A DNA stretch of 64,000 nucleotides from Megalobrama amblycephala (GCF_018812025.1 NC_063063.1:3169672-3233671), one strand, 5' to 3'. Positions 15,812 to 46,369 are shown, counted from the stretch's first letter. Numbers and translations are program-made. The notes: generated from the sequence alone by a model not told the origin.

Positions 15812-16262
15812 AAAGAAGTCTCTTATGCTCACTAAAGCTGTATTTATTTAATCAAAAATACTGGAAAAAACTTAAATATTATTATGATTAAAAACAGCTG
15901 TTTTCTATGTGAATATAATATTGTAATTTATATTAATTTACCACAAAATTTTGAATGGACCTGTATCACGGTTTCCACAAAAATATGAAGCAGCACAACT
16001 GTTTCAACATTGATAATAATCAGAAATGTTTCTTGAGCATCAAATCATCATATTAGAATGATTTCTGAAGGATCATGTGACACTGAAGACTGGAGTAATG
16101 ATGCTGAAAATTCAGCTTTGCATCACAGGAATAAATTACAGTTTACAACATATTCACATAGAAAACAACTACTTGGAATTGTAATAATATTTCACTATTT
16201 TACAGTATTTTTGATCAAATAAATGCAGCCTTGGTGAACAGAAGAGCCTTCATTTTTCAAAA
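15705..16262. repeat. Copy of the TTCAAAAGTTTGG palindrome family, with (TA)n/(T)n tract
   Basis: Starts CAGACAAAAGTTTGGAATAA, interrupted by (TA)n (15732-15775) and a poly-T run to about 15810. Then it follows the family: GAAGGATCATGTGACACTGA, GAAAATTCAGCTTTGCATCA, AAATGCAGCCTTGGTGA. Confidence 0.7.
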
Positions 16263-16526
16263 ACATAAAAAAAAATTGTCTGTTTTTGTTTTATGTTTTT
16301 ATGATTTTTTTATTAAAAATTTGTGGCCAAGTATACATTGAGACATGATAAAGCAGTATAAAAACAAAAGAGTTCTATCCAGCAGGAAAGTCCAGTGAAG
16401 TGTTTGCCAGAACAGTCTTACGCAGATTCCTACATTTCATAACACCACAGGGATTTCTCAGAACTATGACGCATTCGGCCTCCACAATCCTGTCTTTCTC
16501 TGGCAAACTATGCAGCAAGTGAATGC

Positions 16527-17127
16527 TGGTTCACTTCTGAATGAAGATTTGCTGATAATTTACTCTCCCTCATGTCATCCAAAATGTTCATGTCTTTCTT
16601 TCTTCAGTGTAAAAGAAATTAAGGTTTTTGAGGAAAACATTCCAGGATTTTTCTCCATATAGTGGACTTCACTGGGGTTCAACGGGTTGAAGGTCCAAAT
16701 GTCAGTTTCAGTGCAGCTTCAACATGATCCCAGACGAGGAATAAGAGTCTTATCTAGAGAAACCATTTTCTAAAAAAAAAATTAAATTATATACTTTTTA
16801 ACCAAAAATGCTCGTCTTGCACTGCTCTGAGATGTGCCACACATTACGTAATCACGTTGGAAAGGTCACGCGTGACATAGGCGGAAGTACCGATCCAGTA
16901 TCTACAAAGAAAATGTACAAAGACTAAGACAAACGGCCTTTACAAAAAAAGTAAAACAACAATGTTGGACGATTTTGAATTTGGAGGAGAAAATGAGATG
17001 GAGTTTTTCGCCCTATCCCAGTACTTCCATCTATGTCAAACGTGACCTTTCCAACATGATTACATAATGCGTGGCGCATCGCAGAGCAGCGCAAGATGAG
17101 CATTTGTGGTTAAAAAGTATATAAATG

Positions 17128-17159
<32 letters not shown>

Positions 17160-17391
17160 AATGAGCGATGGTTTCACTAGATAAGACTCTTATTCCTCGT
17201 CTGGGATCATGTAGAGCTCATTGAAGCTGCACTGAAACTGACATTTGGACCTTCAACCCGTTGAACCCCAGTGAAGTCCACTATATGGAGAAAAATCCTG
17301 GAATGTTTTCCTCAAAAACCTTCATTTCCACTGAACAAAGAAAGACATGAACATCTTGGATGACATATAAATGAGTAAATGAACTAATCCT
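16527..17391. mobile_element. Fold-back MITE family 1, copy b
   Basis: Same arms as copy a (ATTCCAGGATTTTTCTCCAT, TCCCAGACGAGGAATAAGAG, and their complements). The right end CTAATCCT is followed by TTAA (17392-17395); the left end is eroded. The inner part contains GTGACATAGGCGGAAGTAC and a diverged complement, making a large stem. Confidence 0.8.
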
Positions 17392-17487
17392 TTAAGAAGA
17401 AAAAAAAGGTCCTATATTTAGAATCCTAAAGCGTTCAGGGGTTCCCAAAAGGATTTAGTTATAATTTTTTATTTTAATTAAGTTTTA

Positions 17488-17827
17488 TGAATTCAACAGC
17501 TTGTAAACATACTTTATCAGTAGAAAAACCTGAAATAACCTGTTAATCAGGAAAGTATTACGCAACCATTTAAGACATTTTCCCTTTTTTTTTTTTTTGG
17601 GATAAAATTCAGTCAAGAACCCTAGAATTCTATATATGGGTCTGCATCTGCAGGCAGCATCAGTATAAAGACAATAAGTGTCTCTTTAAATGTCATGACA
17701 TTTAAGCTTTCATAAGTTAAATACTGTATAAAAATGGACCCTCTTCAATTTCTTTATGCATGTTACTGGTTACAGGTTATTTCACATTTTTCTACTAATA
17801 AAGTATGTTTACAAGCTGTTGAATTTA
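17488..17827. repeat. Fold-back repeat with 58-bp arms
   Basis: Left arm 17488-17545 (TCAACAGCTTGTAAACATAC) and right arm 17770-17827 (GTATGTTTACAAGCTGTTGA) pair with about four mismatches over 58 bp, separated by a 224-bp loop. Confidence 0.8.
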
Positions 17828-18565
17828 ATAAAAAAAAAAAAAAAAAATGCATGAACTTGCCCAAACTTTTCATCCTTTTTTAATGCCATTGCAAATCACA
17901 TGTATGTTTTAGCTCCATTTTGGTATGTAAGAGTTTAATATGGGTTATGAATGACACTTCATGTTGACGTCTTTCAATATCGGCATGTATTATTCCTTCT
18001 TGCGAGGAACAAAAACAGACGTATGCACTTTCTCTATCTGTTCCAGGAAAACAATCTATGCAATACATTTGACTTGTGTGTGAAGGTATTATTAATAGCC
18101 TGGACATATACAAACTTACAGCTGTTGCTGTGAAGAAAGAAAGTGCCTTCAATGAATCGTGAGACTCCAGCTGAGAAACTTTTCCAAGTCTCCATTCATC
18201 TCTCATTTTAACATGGTGTAATTGCTTTTAAACAAAATTGTCCCAATTTTGAAAGGCAAACTAGAATAACTGCACTTCCACATGCCGCTCTCAGGTCATG
18301 ACCTCACTTCCTGCTCTGATTCCCCAGCAGGGATCATTTACCCCATGCAGGATTAATTAGAAAGATTTATTTTTATATCATACTATATTTATATTATTAT
18401 TACATCTAATTTAATGATTAAAATGATTAAGATGTTTTATTTCTTTTAGTTTATATTAATTTTTATTCATAGTTAAAGTTCAACAGGGATAATGGGTATT
18501 TAAACAGAGATTCACTTTTCAAAACCAAAATTATGACTTAAAAAAACAAAAACTAATTATATATA

Positions 18566-18615
<50 letters not shown>

Positions 18616-19858
18616 CCGTTAAATGATTAAAATAACTAATTTAATGATTTAAGTGCCATTTTAAGAAAATTAAAACCAGTGTTTAGTATCATTAAAATAT
18701 TATTATAGTTTTTTTTTAAATATTTTGAATGTGTTTTTATATTTTCAATTTAAATGTTTTATTTCTTTTAACTATGTCTATATAGTTTTTTATTATTTTA
18801 TTTCATTTATAGTTTTAGTTATTTTAGTAAATCAAGTTATATGAAATTGAGAAATGTTGGACAACTGACTGAAACAAAATGTTTAAAATAAAAAAATGAG
18901 TCAAATGTGCACAGTAAATATCAAAGTAAATGCAAAAATAAGGGGGGCTATATAACCCATAAAGCATTGCAATTAACTTAATCTATAAAAATGACAACAT
19001 GGTAGAGATTTTGGCAATTAAAAACAGCTTTTTAGAAATGAAACTGAAGTCACACTGAAGCAAATACCACTTAACCTCAGTCTTGAATGAAAGATTTATT
19101 TTTATATCATACTATATTTATACATTAGCATCACAATTCAATTCCATGATGGAGAAAATGATCAAGATTTTTACTAGCTTTTGCTTAGCATGTTGTCCAT
19201 TCATCCGTGCATGTATGATTTACTGACACACCTTAATGTCTAGAGGACACAGCGCCTTCTGATGACAACTGTGTGTAAACGTTACTCTGAACCGCTTGAT
19301 GAGGCATATTGTTTAAATCACGTTAAAATAAATAATCGTTATTGATGTACTACTGAATATATTTCATCTGAGAGGTACAATCAACATTTAGCAGAACTTC
19401 AGGTTCTTGACTTTAGCTTTGGTTCGAGATTATTTGTGTAAAAATTAGTTTGAGATCAATCAACAATTGGCGTTTCCACTGTGGACCCCTGGTGAAGACC
19501 AACAGTTTTGATAGCAGATGTCTCAAATAAAAAACACAAGCCCTTGGTTTGAAGTGTCATTCTTTATTAAAACATATGTGATTATATATAGTCCTCCAAA
19601 ACTTAAACACAACAGGCGTGACATCCATATGACTATAGAGCACCTGGATCATACAACAATCAATAACAAGATGAGTGACAATATACATTCTCTTTTCACA
19701 GATAATTGAGCACAATGTTGTTGTGGTTTCCCCTGTGGACTTTTAGTGATCCCAAAAGTTTTGAGCACTGAATTTTACGACTTCTCTGGTCGTTGATATA
19801 GCCTATACAGGGCCTAAAACTAACTTTTTGCCACAACTGCCAAAGACTGGTTACTTAA

Positions 19859-19861
<3 letters not shown>
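17828..19861. other. No gene recognised
   Basis: Short overlapping frames at 17880-18206 lack any domain. 18360-18960 is AT-rich simple sequence; 19080-19860 is unique non-coding DNA. Confidence 0.45.
18569..18612. repeat. (AT)n microsatellite
   Basis: About 22 AT units within an AT-rich, TTTTATTT-like tract (18360-18900). Confidence 0.95.

Positions 19862-19945
<84 letters not shown>
19862..19945. repeat. (TA)n microsatellite and T-run
   Basis: About 27 TA units and 30 T. Flanked on the right by sequence related to the hAT MITE at 60 kb. Confidence 0.95.
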
Positions 19946-20110
19946 CAACCAGCAGTGAAAGATTAATCCTTATTTGTTTTTTTTATGTTATTCAAAAAAA
20001 AAAAAAAAAAAGCACCAGGAATATTAGGCTGCTGTCACTTTAAGAGCTAATGCACAGATGCAATACACTGTTACACATGCGTTTTCTTTCCCAATCGTTT
20101 ACGTTCACTT

Positions 20111-20551
20111 GAGGATAGGTTTACACGACAACGATGTACTAAAAATGGGAAAGTTTTTTCTTTGTACAGATGACAAAAAGTATCAAAAAATATCAAAAAG
20201 ATCCCCATTCACACCGATCTGCGAAAATGACTAAAAACGCTGTATGCCAGGTCAGTAGTTGATGTCACTTAAAAAAAGACTACGCGCCTGCGCACTTCCA
20301 TGCCAAACACGCATGCCTATAGACTAAACACAAATGTAAATGGCGTCACTGTTTACACAGATCTGAGTTTTTGTTGTTTACACAGAGATAATAATGGTAT
20401 TGTTTTCAAAAACGTTTAATTTGAAAGGTTTTTTTTCAAATGTTTGCATTTTCAGGCACCCAAAACACTACTGTAGTTTAAATAAATAGCCAAAACACAT
20501 CAACAGTTTTCTGTTTTTAGTTGAAAACAGTGTCATGTAAACAGCCCCTAA
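20111..20551. mobile_element. MITE with GGNTGTTTACACGACA-like ends
   Basis: Left GGATAGGTTTACACGACAAC; right TGTCATGTAAACAGCCCC. The complementary ends and the repeated AAAACAGT/AAACGTTT words suggest a degenerate DNA-transposon derivative. Confidence 0.5.
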
Positions 20552-20848
20552 GACATAACTGACTTTATTTACGAGGATACGGGCATTTTGACATAATTTT
20601 GTTTGAATATGTCTGTTCGAGCACAAGAAAACGTGAAAGAGAACTCAATTCAGTATTCGCAAGCTGACACGATTAACGAATTGAGTTTCCTTTCGCATCT
20701 TCTTGCGCTTGAATATTTCAGTTGGCAAGGCTTAAACTCTTATGATGATGCCAGTCAACTGTCCCGAGCGTCGTTTACATTTGTTCATGTTTATTTTCTC
20801 ATAATATTGCATTGTTGGAATTCGTAAAAACGTTACTGGTGTGGTGTG

Positions 20849-21586
20849 AAATCGAGTCCCCCCAGGAATCAGGTCTCCTTTAGGACCCGAGTGATCCCAT
20901 TGGTTCAACAGACTTTTAATGGGTAGTATTTTTAGCACCTGATTATAATTCCTGCAAAATCATGTTATGATTTATATAGTTTAATATGCATTATAATGAC
21001 CATTCATGTCTTTTAAATTGCATGGTTCACTAGTATATAACTGAAGCTATAGGTTGTGAAATGAAGCATTTCTCGTTCTTACTGTTTTTAGTTAGCTTAT
21101 CATACATCTACAGCTTATATTATATTATGTATGTTTTTTGCTTCCAATATAGTTCCCAATTACATGTTTCAAATTAATGATGTTAAGACATTTTTCTTTA
21201 TATAGAATCTTTTTGGCATAAAGAGTTCTTTAAAATTCAATCAAGTCCACTATAGAAAGAAAAAAAATGCATCTGCATCTTTTTAGTCAGGCAGCTGCAG
21301 TATAAAAACAATCACATAAGTGTCTCTTTAAATGTCATGACATGATAATTAATTTATTACAAATTTATTATCATATTATTATATACTACCACATTGCAAC
21401 AATCCTCATCCTTATGAAAAAGCATGGTTGTGTTTCCATTTTGTTTTATTATGCAATAATTTCAAGCATGTTGTTTGTGCACTTAGTGCAATAGTGAAAT
21501 AGGTTATAATCACAATATTAACTTTTGATCAGGCATTACCGCCTGGGTCCTAAAGGAGACCCGATTCCTGGGGGGGGACTCGATTT
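20849..21586. mobile_element. 738-bp element with ~45-bp TIRs
   Basis: Left AAATCGAGTCCCCCCAGGAA then TCAGGTCTCCTTTAGGACCC; the right end is the complement with few changes (GGGTCCTAAAGGAGACCCGA then TTCCTGG). The interior is AT-rich and non-coding. No clear target duplication was seen. Confidence 0.78.
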
Positions 21587-21589
21587 CTC

Positions 21590-22757
21590 ATGACACCGTT
21601 TCATATCCTCGCCAACACAGATTTTACTTGCATTTGGCGCTTGTTAATGTTAGGCCCTGCATATATAAATATGTAACTTATGTATGTAACACTCCTGCAG
21701 GAGGAGAAGCTTTGAAACCTTTTTGATAACTGTTAAAACTCCTTGTTTACATAAAAAAAACAGTTTTCATCCAAACATAAATGTTAAATAGCCTGAGATT
21801 AACTCTAAACTGAACAACTACTTCTAAAGATACACTGTATAATGATGAAAACACAATGCTTTGGCAATAGCTTTGGTGTTCATGGCTATTTATTCACGCC
21901 AAAGACGAGGTCCAGAATATTCACCGCAGTGAAGAGACACTAGCACCACTTGTTGATCATTAATCTTGTGTTAACTTCATTTTTGAATGAACGTTTACAA
22001 ATTAATTCATATCTACTTCTAAATTACATGGCACAAAGCATGACAAAAAATAAAAAATATATATTTTGCAATGTATAAAGGACAAAACAAAGCACAGACA
22101 AAAAGTGTGACCGTGGCTAATGTTCTTCTGAGGCAAACGTCACTCAAGAACCGAAGCGATCTCTCACGGTCTCCGGATTAATAGTTCAGCCTTCAGGAAG
22201 AGATCATGTGAACTCTGTGAACTTTAACCCCTTAATGCAACACCTTTCAAACTAGTTAATGGAATCATCATTGGATAAAGAAAGTACAAGAACATGCATG
22301 TTTGAGTGTCTTCAGTTTATGAGATATTCTGCACATTTCTACACTGCGCTGCCAGTCCCTATCATATAACTTTGATAGGTTTAACTTATAAAAAGATATA
22401 GTAACAATCTGCAAACCGTGTTTTTTTCCTCCCTAACCTCTTTTGGACTTCACTGCAGCTGTGTACAAATCAGTTACACTGTACTTGACAATCTCATGAT
22501 CTCCTGTTCACTTTCATGATGAACTGAAATGAATGAATCACGCCATTATCAGCTCGGCTTGAGGGACTGTGATTATCAAGAGCAGTGAACTTTAAACATC
22601 CATTCATCACGATGAAATGTCATCTAGAAGAGATTGGCTATGTTTTGTTTGTTTGTTCTTATAAATGCATGATAAACCCGTTTTAATATCATACAGTCAC
22701 TGTGACTGAGTCAGTAAGTAGTGTTTCAAACGTTTTGGTCTACAGTAATAGACTTCT
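21590..22757. other. No gene recognised
   Basis: Ordinary non-coding sequence with no inverted-repeat element or coding signature that I can see. Confidence 0.4.
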
Positions 22758-23277
22758 CCCACATCTGCAATTGCAAATATTTAATCTGCGCTACTGCTCA
22801 ATGAATATTTTTATTCAGCAAAGATGCATTAAATTGATCAAAAGTGACAGTAAAGGCATTTATAATGTTACAAAAGATTCTATTTCACTGTTTCCACACA
22901 AATATGAAGCTGTTTTCAACACTGATAATAATCAGAAAAATAGATCAAAATACAGTAAAAATTCGAAAAAAATTATTACAATTTAAAATAACTGTTTTCA
23001 ATGCAAATATATGTTAAAATGTAATTTATTCCTGTGATCAAAGCTGGATTTTCAGCATCATTACAGCATCTTCAGTGTCACATGATCCTTCAGAAACCAT
23101 TCTAATATGATGATTATTAATGTTGAAAACAGTTGTGCCGCTTCTTATTATGTGGAAACAGTGATACATTTTATTTTTCAGGATTCTTCTATGAATAGGA
23201 CATAGCATTTATTTGAAATAGAAATCTTTTGTAATGCTTTACTGTCAATTTAATGAATCTTACAGACCCCAAACTTT
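22758..23277. repeat. Copy of the TTCAAAAGTTTGG palindrome family
   Basis: Shares AGCAAAGATGCATTAAATTG, GTGACAGTAAAGGCATTTAT and CACATGATCCTTCAGAAACC with 25617-26560. It ends CAGACCCCAAACTTTTCTC. No coding sequence. Confidence 0.7.
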
Positions 23278-23701
23278 TCTCATCCATGACACCCAAAGGT
23301 AATGTGCTTTCCAAAGCCATAAACCAAACACCTATCCTCAAGGCATAAAAAAAGTTTATTAAAAGATTCATTCCAAACTAATAAAGAGTTAACCGAAATT
23401 AAAAAGCAACATGTTACTGAGGCATTATAATAATTCCATGTGCTCATAGCGACCTCTAGTGTCAAGAGTGGTAATAAGCCTTCAGAGAGTCTGATTACAG
23501 TACATGCAGTGCTCTGGCATTCACGTCTCCTCAACCAGTGTCACTCACAACAAATTTAGACTATGACATGTAACGATACACAAACAAACCTGTCTCGTTC
23601 TGTCGAGTATTGTGTTCTCCCTGAATTAAAACTATACTTCATAATAAATTAAACATGCATTCATGTTAACAGTGAACCAGTGAAAATTCATTACATGCTT
23701 C

Positions 23702-24561
23702 GCTCTAAAAAATGCTGGGTTAAAAACAACCCAATTTGGGTTGAAAATGGACAAAACCAGCAGTTGGGTTGTTTTAACCCAGCGGTTGGGTCAAATGTTT
23801 GTCCAACATGCTGGGCAGTTTTATTGAACTCAACTATTGTTTAAAAATTACCGTATGTCTGGCTTAAAATGAACCCAAAATATGTTGAAAATTAAAAATC
23901 AGACACATAATTACTAGAGGAAACAATAATAATCAAAAGGTGAACATTTATTAATAAACAATTTAATGAATGTTTATTGTTTAATTATTATTCATTAAAC
24001 TTGTAAATAAATGTTCATTTATTATACATATTAATAAATGTTAATTTCCAACATTTTTGGGGTTCATTTTGCTAGGTTAAAACAACCCAATTGCTGGGTT
24101 TATCTATTTTCAACCCAACTTGGGTTGTTTTAACCTAGCAATGGGCTTGTTTTAACCCAGCGGTTGGGTTAAATGTTAGCCAAACCTGCTGGGCAGTTTT
24201 ATTTAACCCAACTATTGTTTAAAAATTACCATATGTCTGGCATAAAATGAACCCAAAATAGCTTGGAAATTAAAAATCAGACAGACTAGAGGAAACAATA
24301 ATAATCAAAAGTTGAACATTTATTAATAAGCAATTAAATTATTATTCATTAAACTAATAAATGTTCATTTCCAACATGTTTTAGGCTCATTTTTAGCGAG
24401 CAATTCGGTAATTTTTAAACAATAGTTGAGTTAAATAAAACTACCCAGCAGGTTGGGCAAACATTTAACCCAACCGCTGGGTTAAAACGACCCATTTGCA
24501 GGGTTTGTCCATTTTCAACCCAACTTGGTTTGTTTTTAACCCAGCATTTTTCAGAGCGTCA
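23702..24561. mobile_element. Palindromic element with repeated ACCCAGC motifs
   Basis: CGCTCTAAAAAATGCTGGGT at the left mirrors ACCCAGCATTTTTCAGAGCG at the right. Arms continue through GGTTGAAAATGGACAAA for well over 50 bp. Internal copies of AACCCA(G/A)C, ACCGTATGTCTGGC and TTGAACATTTATTAATAA make several nested stems. It lies downstream of the nt5m stop. Confidence 0.8.
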
Positions 24562-24921
24562 TGTTCGCATGTGCATATGTGCGATCAGACAGGAGCGGAA
24601 ATGGTATTTAAATATTCTCCCTTTCTTGTAGATCAATCCCCTTTGTAAAGAAAGGCAGTTTATGCTTGATGTAAACGATGAATTTCTGAGCCCTCAGTGG
24701 ATGCATAATGAACAATACACTGATGCTAAAAGTCTTGCATGAAAAACTGAATCGGTTTTGTGATTTTACATAAAAACACAGTTTGTGTCTCGTCGCCTGC
24801 AAAATCAATCGATGCTTTTACAGAGTAATACTGAATATGAGGGCTGATACAGGAACTGTTTACCCATCAAAGCACAAATCAGCTCGTTTCCCTGCCGTAT
24901 GATGGGATGTTCTGTCATCTC

Positions 24922-31664
<6,743 letters not shown>

Positions 31665-32084
31665 AAACCTCCTTAATAATCGTCTAAATCCACCGTAGTC
31701 ACTTGGCAGTGTGCATTAACTCGAGTGCTGTTTTGCAGCAGAGTGATGCTGATTGTTAGCACATCTCATTTTGTTGGCTCTCTATTGTTTTGCACATTGT
31801 GTGACTTTGTTGCGGAGTCTTTTGTTAGTTTCTGAGGGGTCAGAGGGTCTCATGCTTTTCCAGCAGTCGCTGGTGTTGAATTGCAGTGTTGATCTCCCGT
31901 ATCTGCATTTGTTTACAGCTGTGCAAATGTCAAACGAAAAGTGTTTGCGAAATCAATACAGTAGTGTGTGTCGTTTAAATCAGAGCACTTTGTTTACGTC
32001 TTCAAAATCATGCTTAAGACTGTTTTTGCGCTACACCGTCACCGAGCAAACCGAAGCTATTCGCGAGAAGAGAGATCTCGCAGT

Positions 32085-32101
32085 CGGCTTCCGGAAGTGA
32101 C
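32085..32101 (-). promoter_or_regulatory. nt5m: Candidate nt5m promoter ETS site
   Basis: A near-palindromic CTTCCGGAAGTGAC, a GABPA-type ETS core, sits about 430 bp upstream of the nt5m ATG. A TTCGCGAGA motif lies just before it. The TSS position is unknown; the site could serve either gene of the divergent pair. Confidence 0.4.
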
Positions 32102-32121
32102 ATTTTTTTTTAACGAAAATT

Positions 32122-33126
32122 ATAAACCGAGAAAGACCTACTGTAAGCTACGAGGTTTTTAATTTAATGGTATCTGTTCGCATTATTTCAACTTATAAAT
32201 ATATATTTTAATAATGTTTAACAGGGAATTTCTGCTGAAGAACTACATTACCCATGATTCCGCTAAAAAATTCACCATCAGAGAATCGAAATAATCAAGC
32301 CGCGTGCTCCCATGAAGCACTAAAACTGCTTAAATATTTGTACATTTTGTAATTAACGTAAAATACACTGTTTCTATATACATAGTCAACACATTTAAAT
32401 GAATAGTTTCGTTACGTCACGTGCAGTGCTTCATGGGATTGTAGTTCTTTCCCTCATTAAAGCCGTTATATCATGTTTGTTTGTTTTTTTGGTTCAAATC
32501 AAAGTGTTTTGATTCATCTTGTAGCTGGTTGTTTTGGTTCATGGCTTATTACTATATAACAAAGACTTTTTAAAAATCTAGAAACAAGGATGACAGAATT
32601 TTTAATGTGGGCTCTTTTGGGCAAATCCTACAAAATTTACATACGACCTTAAATAATACAATTAATATCTTTTAAATTATGTCACATATCATATCCAAAG
32701 CTACACATGACCAAAACAATCTGTTTTCTCGTTAGGCTCGCAAGCTAAGCAAATAAATATTAGCTTTAGAAAGCTTTATAAACCATTAGAGAAAGACCTA
32801 CTGTGAGCTACGAGGTTTTTAATGTGTGGTATCTGTCAGCCCGCATTATTTCAACTTATAAATATATTTTTAATAATGTTTAACAGGGAATTTCTGCTGA
32901 AGAACTACATTACCTATGATTCCGCAAAAAAAGTCACCATCAGGGAATCGAAATAATCAAGCCGCGTGCTCCCATGAAGCACTGAAACTGCTTAAATATT
33001 TGTACATTTTGTAATAAACGTAAAATACACTGTTTCTATATACACAGTCAACACATTTAAATGAATAATTTCATTACAACATGTGCAGTGCTTCATGGGA
33101 TTGTAGTTCTTTCCCTCATTAAAGCT
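32122..33126. repeat. Tandem duplication of an interspersed repeat unit
   Basis: Segment 32122-32463 recurs at 32776-33126 with only scattered differences and in the same orientation. Both start TATAAACC and end TCCCTCATTAAAGC. Each contains ACTACATTACC(C/T)ATGATTC near the start and GTGCTTCATGGGATTGTAG near the end, which are imperfectly complementary. The 312-bp spacer resembles sequence downstream of a third copy at 52320-52675, so the true unit is about 650 bp. Confidence 0.75.
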
Positions 33127-33299
33127 TGATTTTTTTTTATTTAGCCTACATTTTTCTCTAAAATGATGGAAAATTTAAATATCAGGACTTTAACCTATAA
33201 TACATTAAATTATTGTGTAACAGAGATTTTAACCTATTCCCTAAATATGTTGCTCGGAAGGTGAGAAGATGATCGTCTCTCCAGTCAGAGAATAGCTTT

Positions 33300-33340
33300 G
33301 TTGTTTTGCACCGGAAGAAGAAACAATGACGTTCCTTTTA
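33300..33340 (+). promoter_or_regulatory. cops3: cops3 proximal promoter: ETS and CRE-like sites
   Basis: ACCGGAAG (33310-33317), a strong ETS/GABPA-type core, is followed by TGACGT (33327-33332), a CRE half-site. They lie about 300-325 bp upstream of the cops3 ATG, in unique sequence after the duplicated repeat. The function is inferred. Confidence 0.45.
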
Positions 33341-33635
33341 TTTCTTAAAGATACATGTCACTTTTCAAAGACTGAATCCTGCGATCTTTTGTTGTAAATA
33401 ACACATTTAGCTTTGTTTGTGTGTGTTTGTGAAGTGAAATCTCTAAAAATTATCTCTGCTATGGAGTTTGTTTTCCAGTGGAGTGATCCCTTGCCTGAAA
33501 TCTCGTGGAATCTGAGCTGTCACTCAAACCTCGCGATATTTGATTACTGTTGGCGGCTGAGGGCCCGTCCCTTCTTTACAGGAAAGCAGCTTCTGACATT
33601 TGAATGAAAAACACCCTCCCAAAATCGCAAAAACT

Positions 33636-44775
<11,140 letters not shown>

Positions 44776-45015
44776 GGCTGTTGGGTGGATCGCTGCGTTC
44801 GCCACGTCCCCTTCCTCATCCCAAAGCTGGAAAACCTTCATATTCTGTTGAATATGGACTATATTGGAGGAAAACATAAATGTGTGGAATGACCCTTTTT
44901 TTTTTTTTTTTTTTTTGGTTCTGTCACAGTGCACCGTAAACAAGAACTCATTTTTGTCAGTGTTTATTTATCAATGCTTGGTTGACATGCCACTGCATCA
45001 TTTATGATCATACGA

Positions 45016-45021
45016 AATAAA
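45016..45021 (+). promoter_or_regulatory. cops3: cops3 polyadenylation signal
   Basis: AATAAA 241 bp after the cops3 stop codon, the first such hexamer downstream. The implied 3' UTR is about 260 bp and includes a T-run near 44898. Confidence 0.7.
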
Positions 45022-45540
45022 GATACTGGACTTCTTTGTTCAAAAGAATTACATTTGGATACTTGTCTTTATTGCAACACCACAGAATAAATAATCTTAA
45101 AATCATATATTATGACCAATATTATCTCCACAATGCATCTACAGGCTCCATTTAGTGCATTGACATTTACACAATCGTTTGACAGCTCAAAGAGTGACAG
45201 CTTCTCTAATGTCATGCTCTTCCACCCAAAGACCGTCTCATCCATCAGTTGATCTAATGTTTTGTTCACCCTCGAGCCGAATGTTCTTTGCTGTTCCTAC
45301 AATGATTCAGCAGCAGCAGCAGCAGCGACGTGGCTCGTGGTAAAGGTGTGCTGTTGTTCCAGTCCTCTAGAGGTCTCTCATGATTTGGGCTATACCATAA
45401 ATAGATTACTCATCACATACCCAGGAACTAATGCTACTTGAGCCTGAATTCCACGAAAACATGTTTAGGTCATATTATGAAAGAAAATGATGGGCATTTC
45501 AAAGCAGGCTTCATTTTCTTTTATTATTATTTATAAGAAA

Positions 45541-46260
45541 TGTATGATTTTGGGGTGTTTCTTCAGAGGAGCGTTGTATATTTATGCGTCGCTTCCAAAA
45601 TAGATCATAAAAAATTGAAGTCTGTCTTTTTAAACATCAGTTCATTTTATTGTAATATTATTTATAATCAATTTATTTATGTTTTTGGGGCGTTTCTTCA
45701 GAGGAATGTCTTATATTCCTGTGTCACTACCAAAATGGATGATAAAATTGAGGGTTGGCTTGTTTTTATTCCTTGTAATATTATTTTTACACAATTTATT
45801 GATGATTTGGGGGTGTTTTTGATCTTATATTCATGTGCCACTATCAAAAAAGATGTTAAATTTCCAATACATTTTCTTGTAATATTATTTACAAAGAATC
45901 CATTGTTGTTTTTAGGGTGTTTCTTGAGAGAATGATTAATGTCTTTAACAAAATAGGTCATAAAACTAGTTAAATTTTCATTTATAAGCTTAATTTTTCT
46001 TGTAATATTATTTGTGAGCGATTTATTGATGATATTGGGGTGTTTCTTGGTCTTATAATAATTTATATTCCTGTGTCACTACAAAAATAGATCATTAAAT
46101 TTAGGTTTGTCTTGTTACATTTCAATTCATGTCGTTGTAATATTATTTATAAACAATTTATTGATGATATTGGGGTGTTTCTTGATCTTACAATATTTTA
46201 TATTTCTGTGTCACAATCAAATTAGATGATAAAATCGAGGGTACTTTTTTAATTTCCTTT
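45541..46260. repeat. Minisatellite of ~125-bp units downstream of cops3
   Basis: GGGGTGTTTCTT(C/G)A-type units start near 45550, 45681, 45807, 45909, 46032 and 46168. Each is followed by TATTCCTGTGTCACTA-like and TTGTAATATTATTTATAA-like words. The array ends at the family 2 MITE. Confidence 0.75.
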
Positions 46261-46369
46261 AAAGCATTAGTTTACCCCAAAATGAAAATTCTGTAATTAA
46301 TTAAAGACCCTAATGTCGTTCCAAACCCGTAAGACCTTCATTCATCTTCGGAAGACATCTTTTTGATGA

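Larger units (their letters stand above)
31665..33635. other. Divergent nt5m/cops3 intergenic region
   Basis: 1,971 bp between start codons. It contains candidate ETS sites (32091, 33310), two tandem copies of a repeat (32122-32463 and 32776-33126) and no convincing coding sequence. Open frames at 31753-32162 show no recognisable domain and probably reflect low stop density near the promoter. Confidence 0.6.

Noticed and set aside
45540..45935. 131-residue frame with an internally repeated peptide
   Set aside because: Explained by the ~125-bp minisatellite; no start context, splice signals or known domain.
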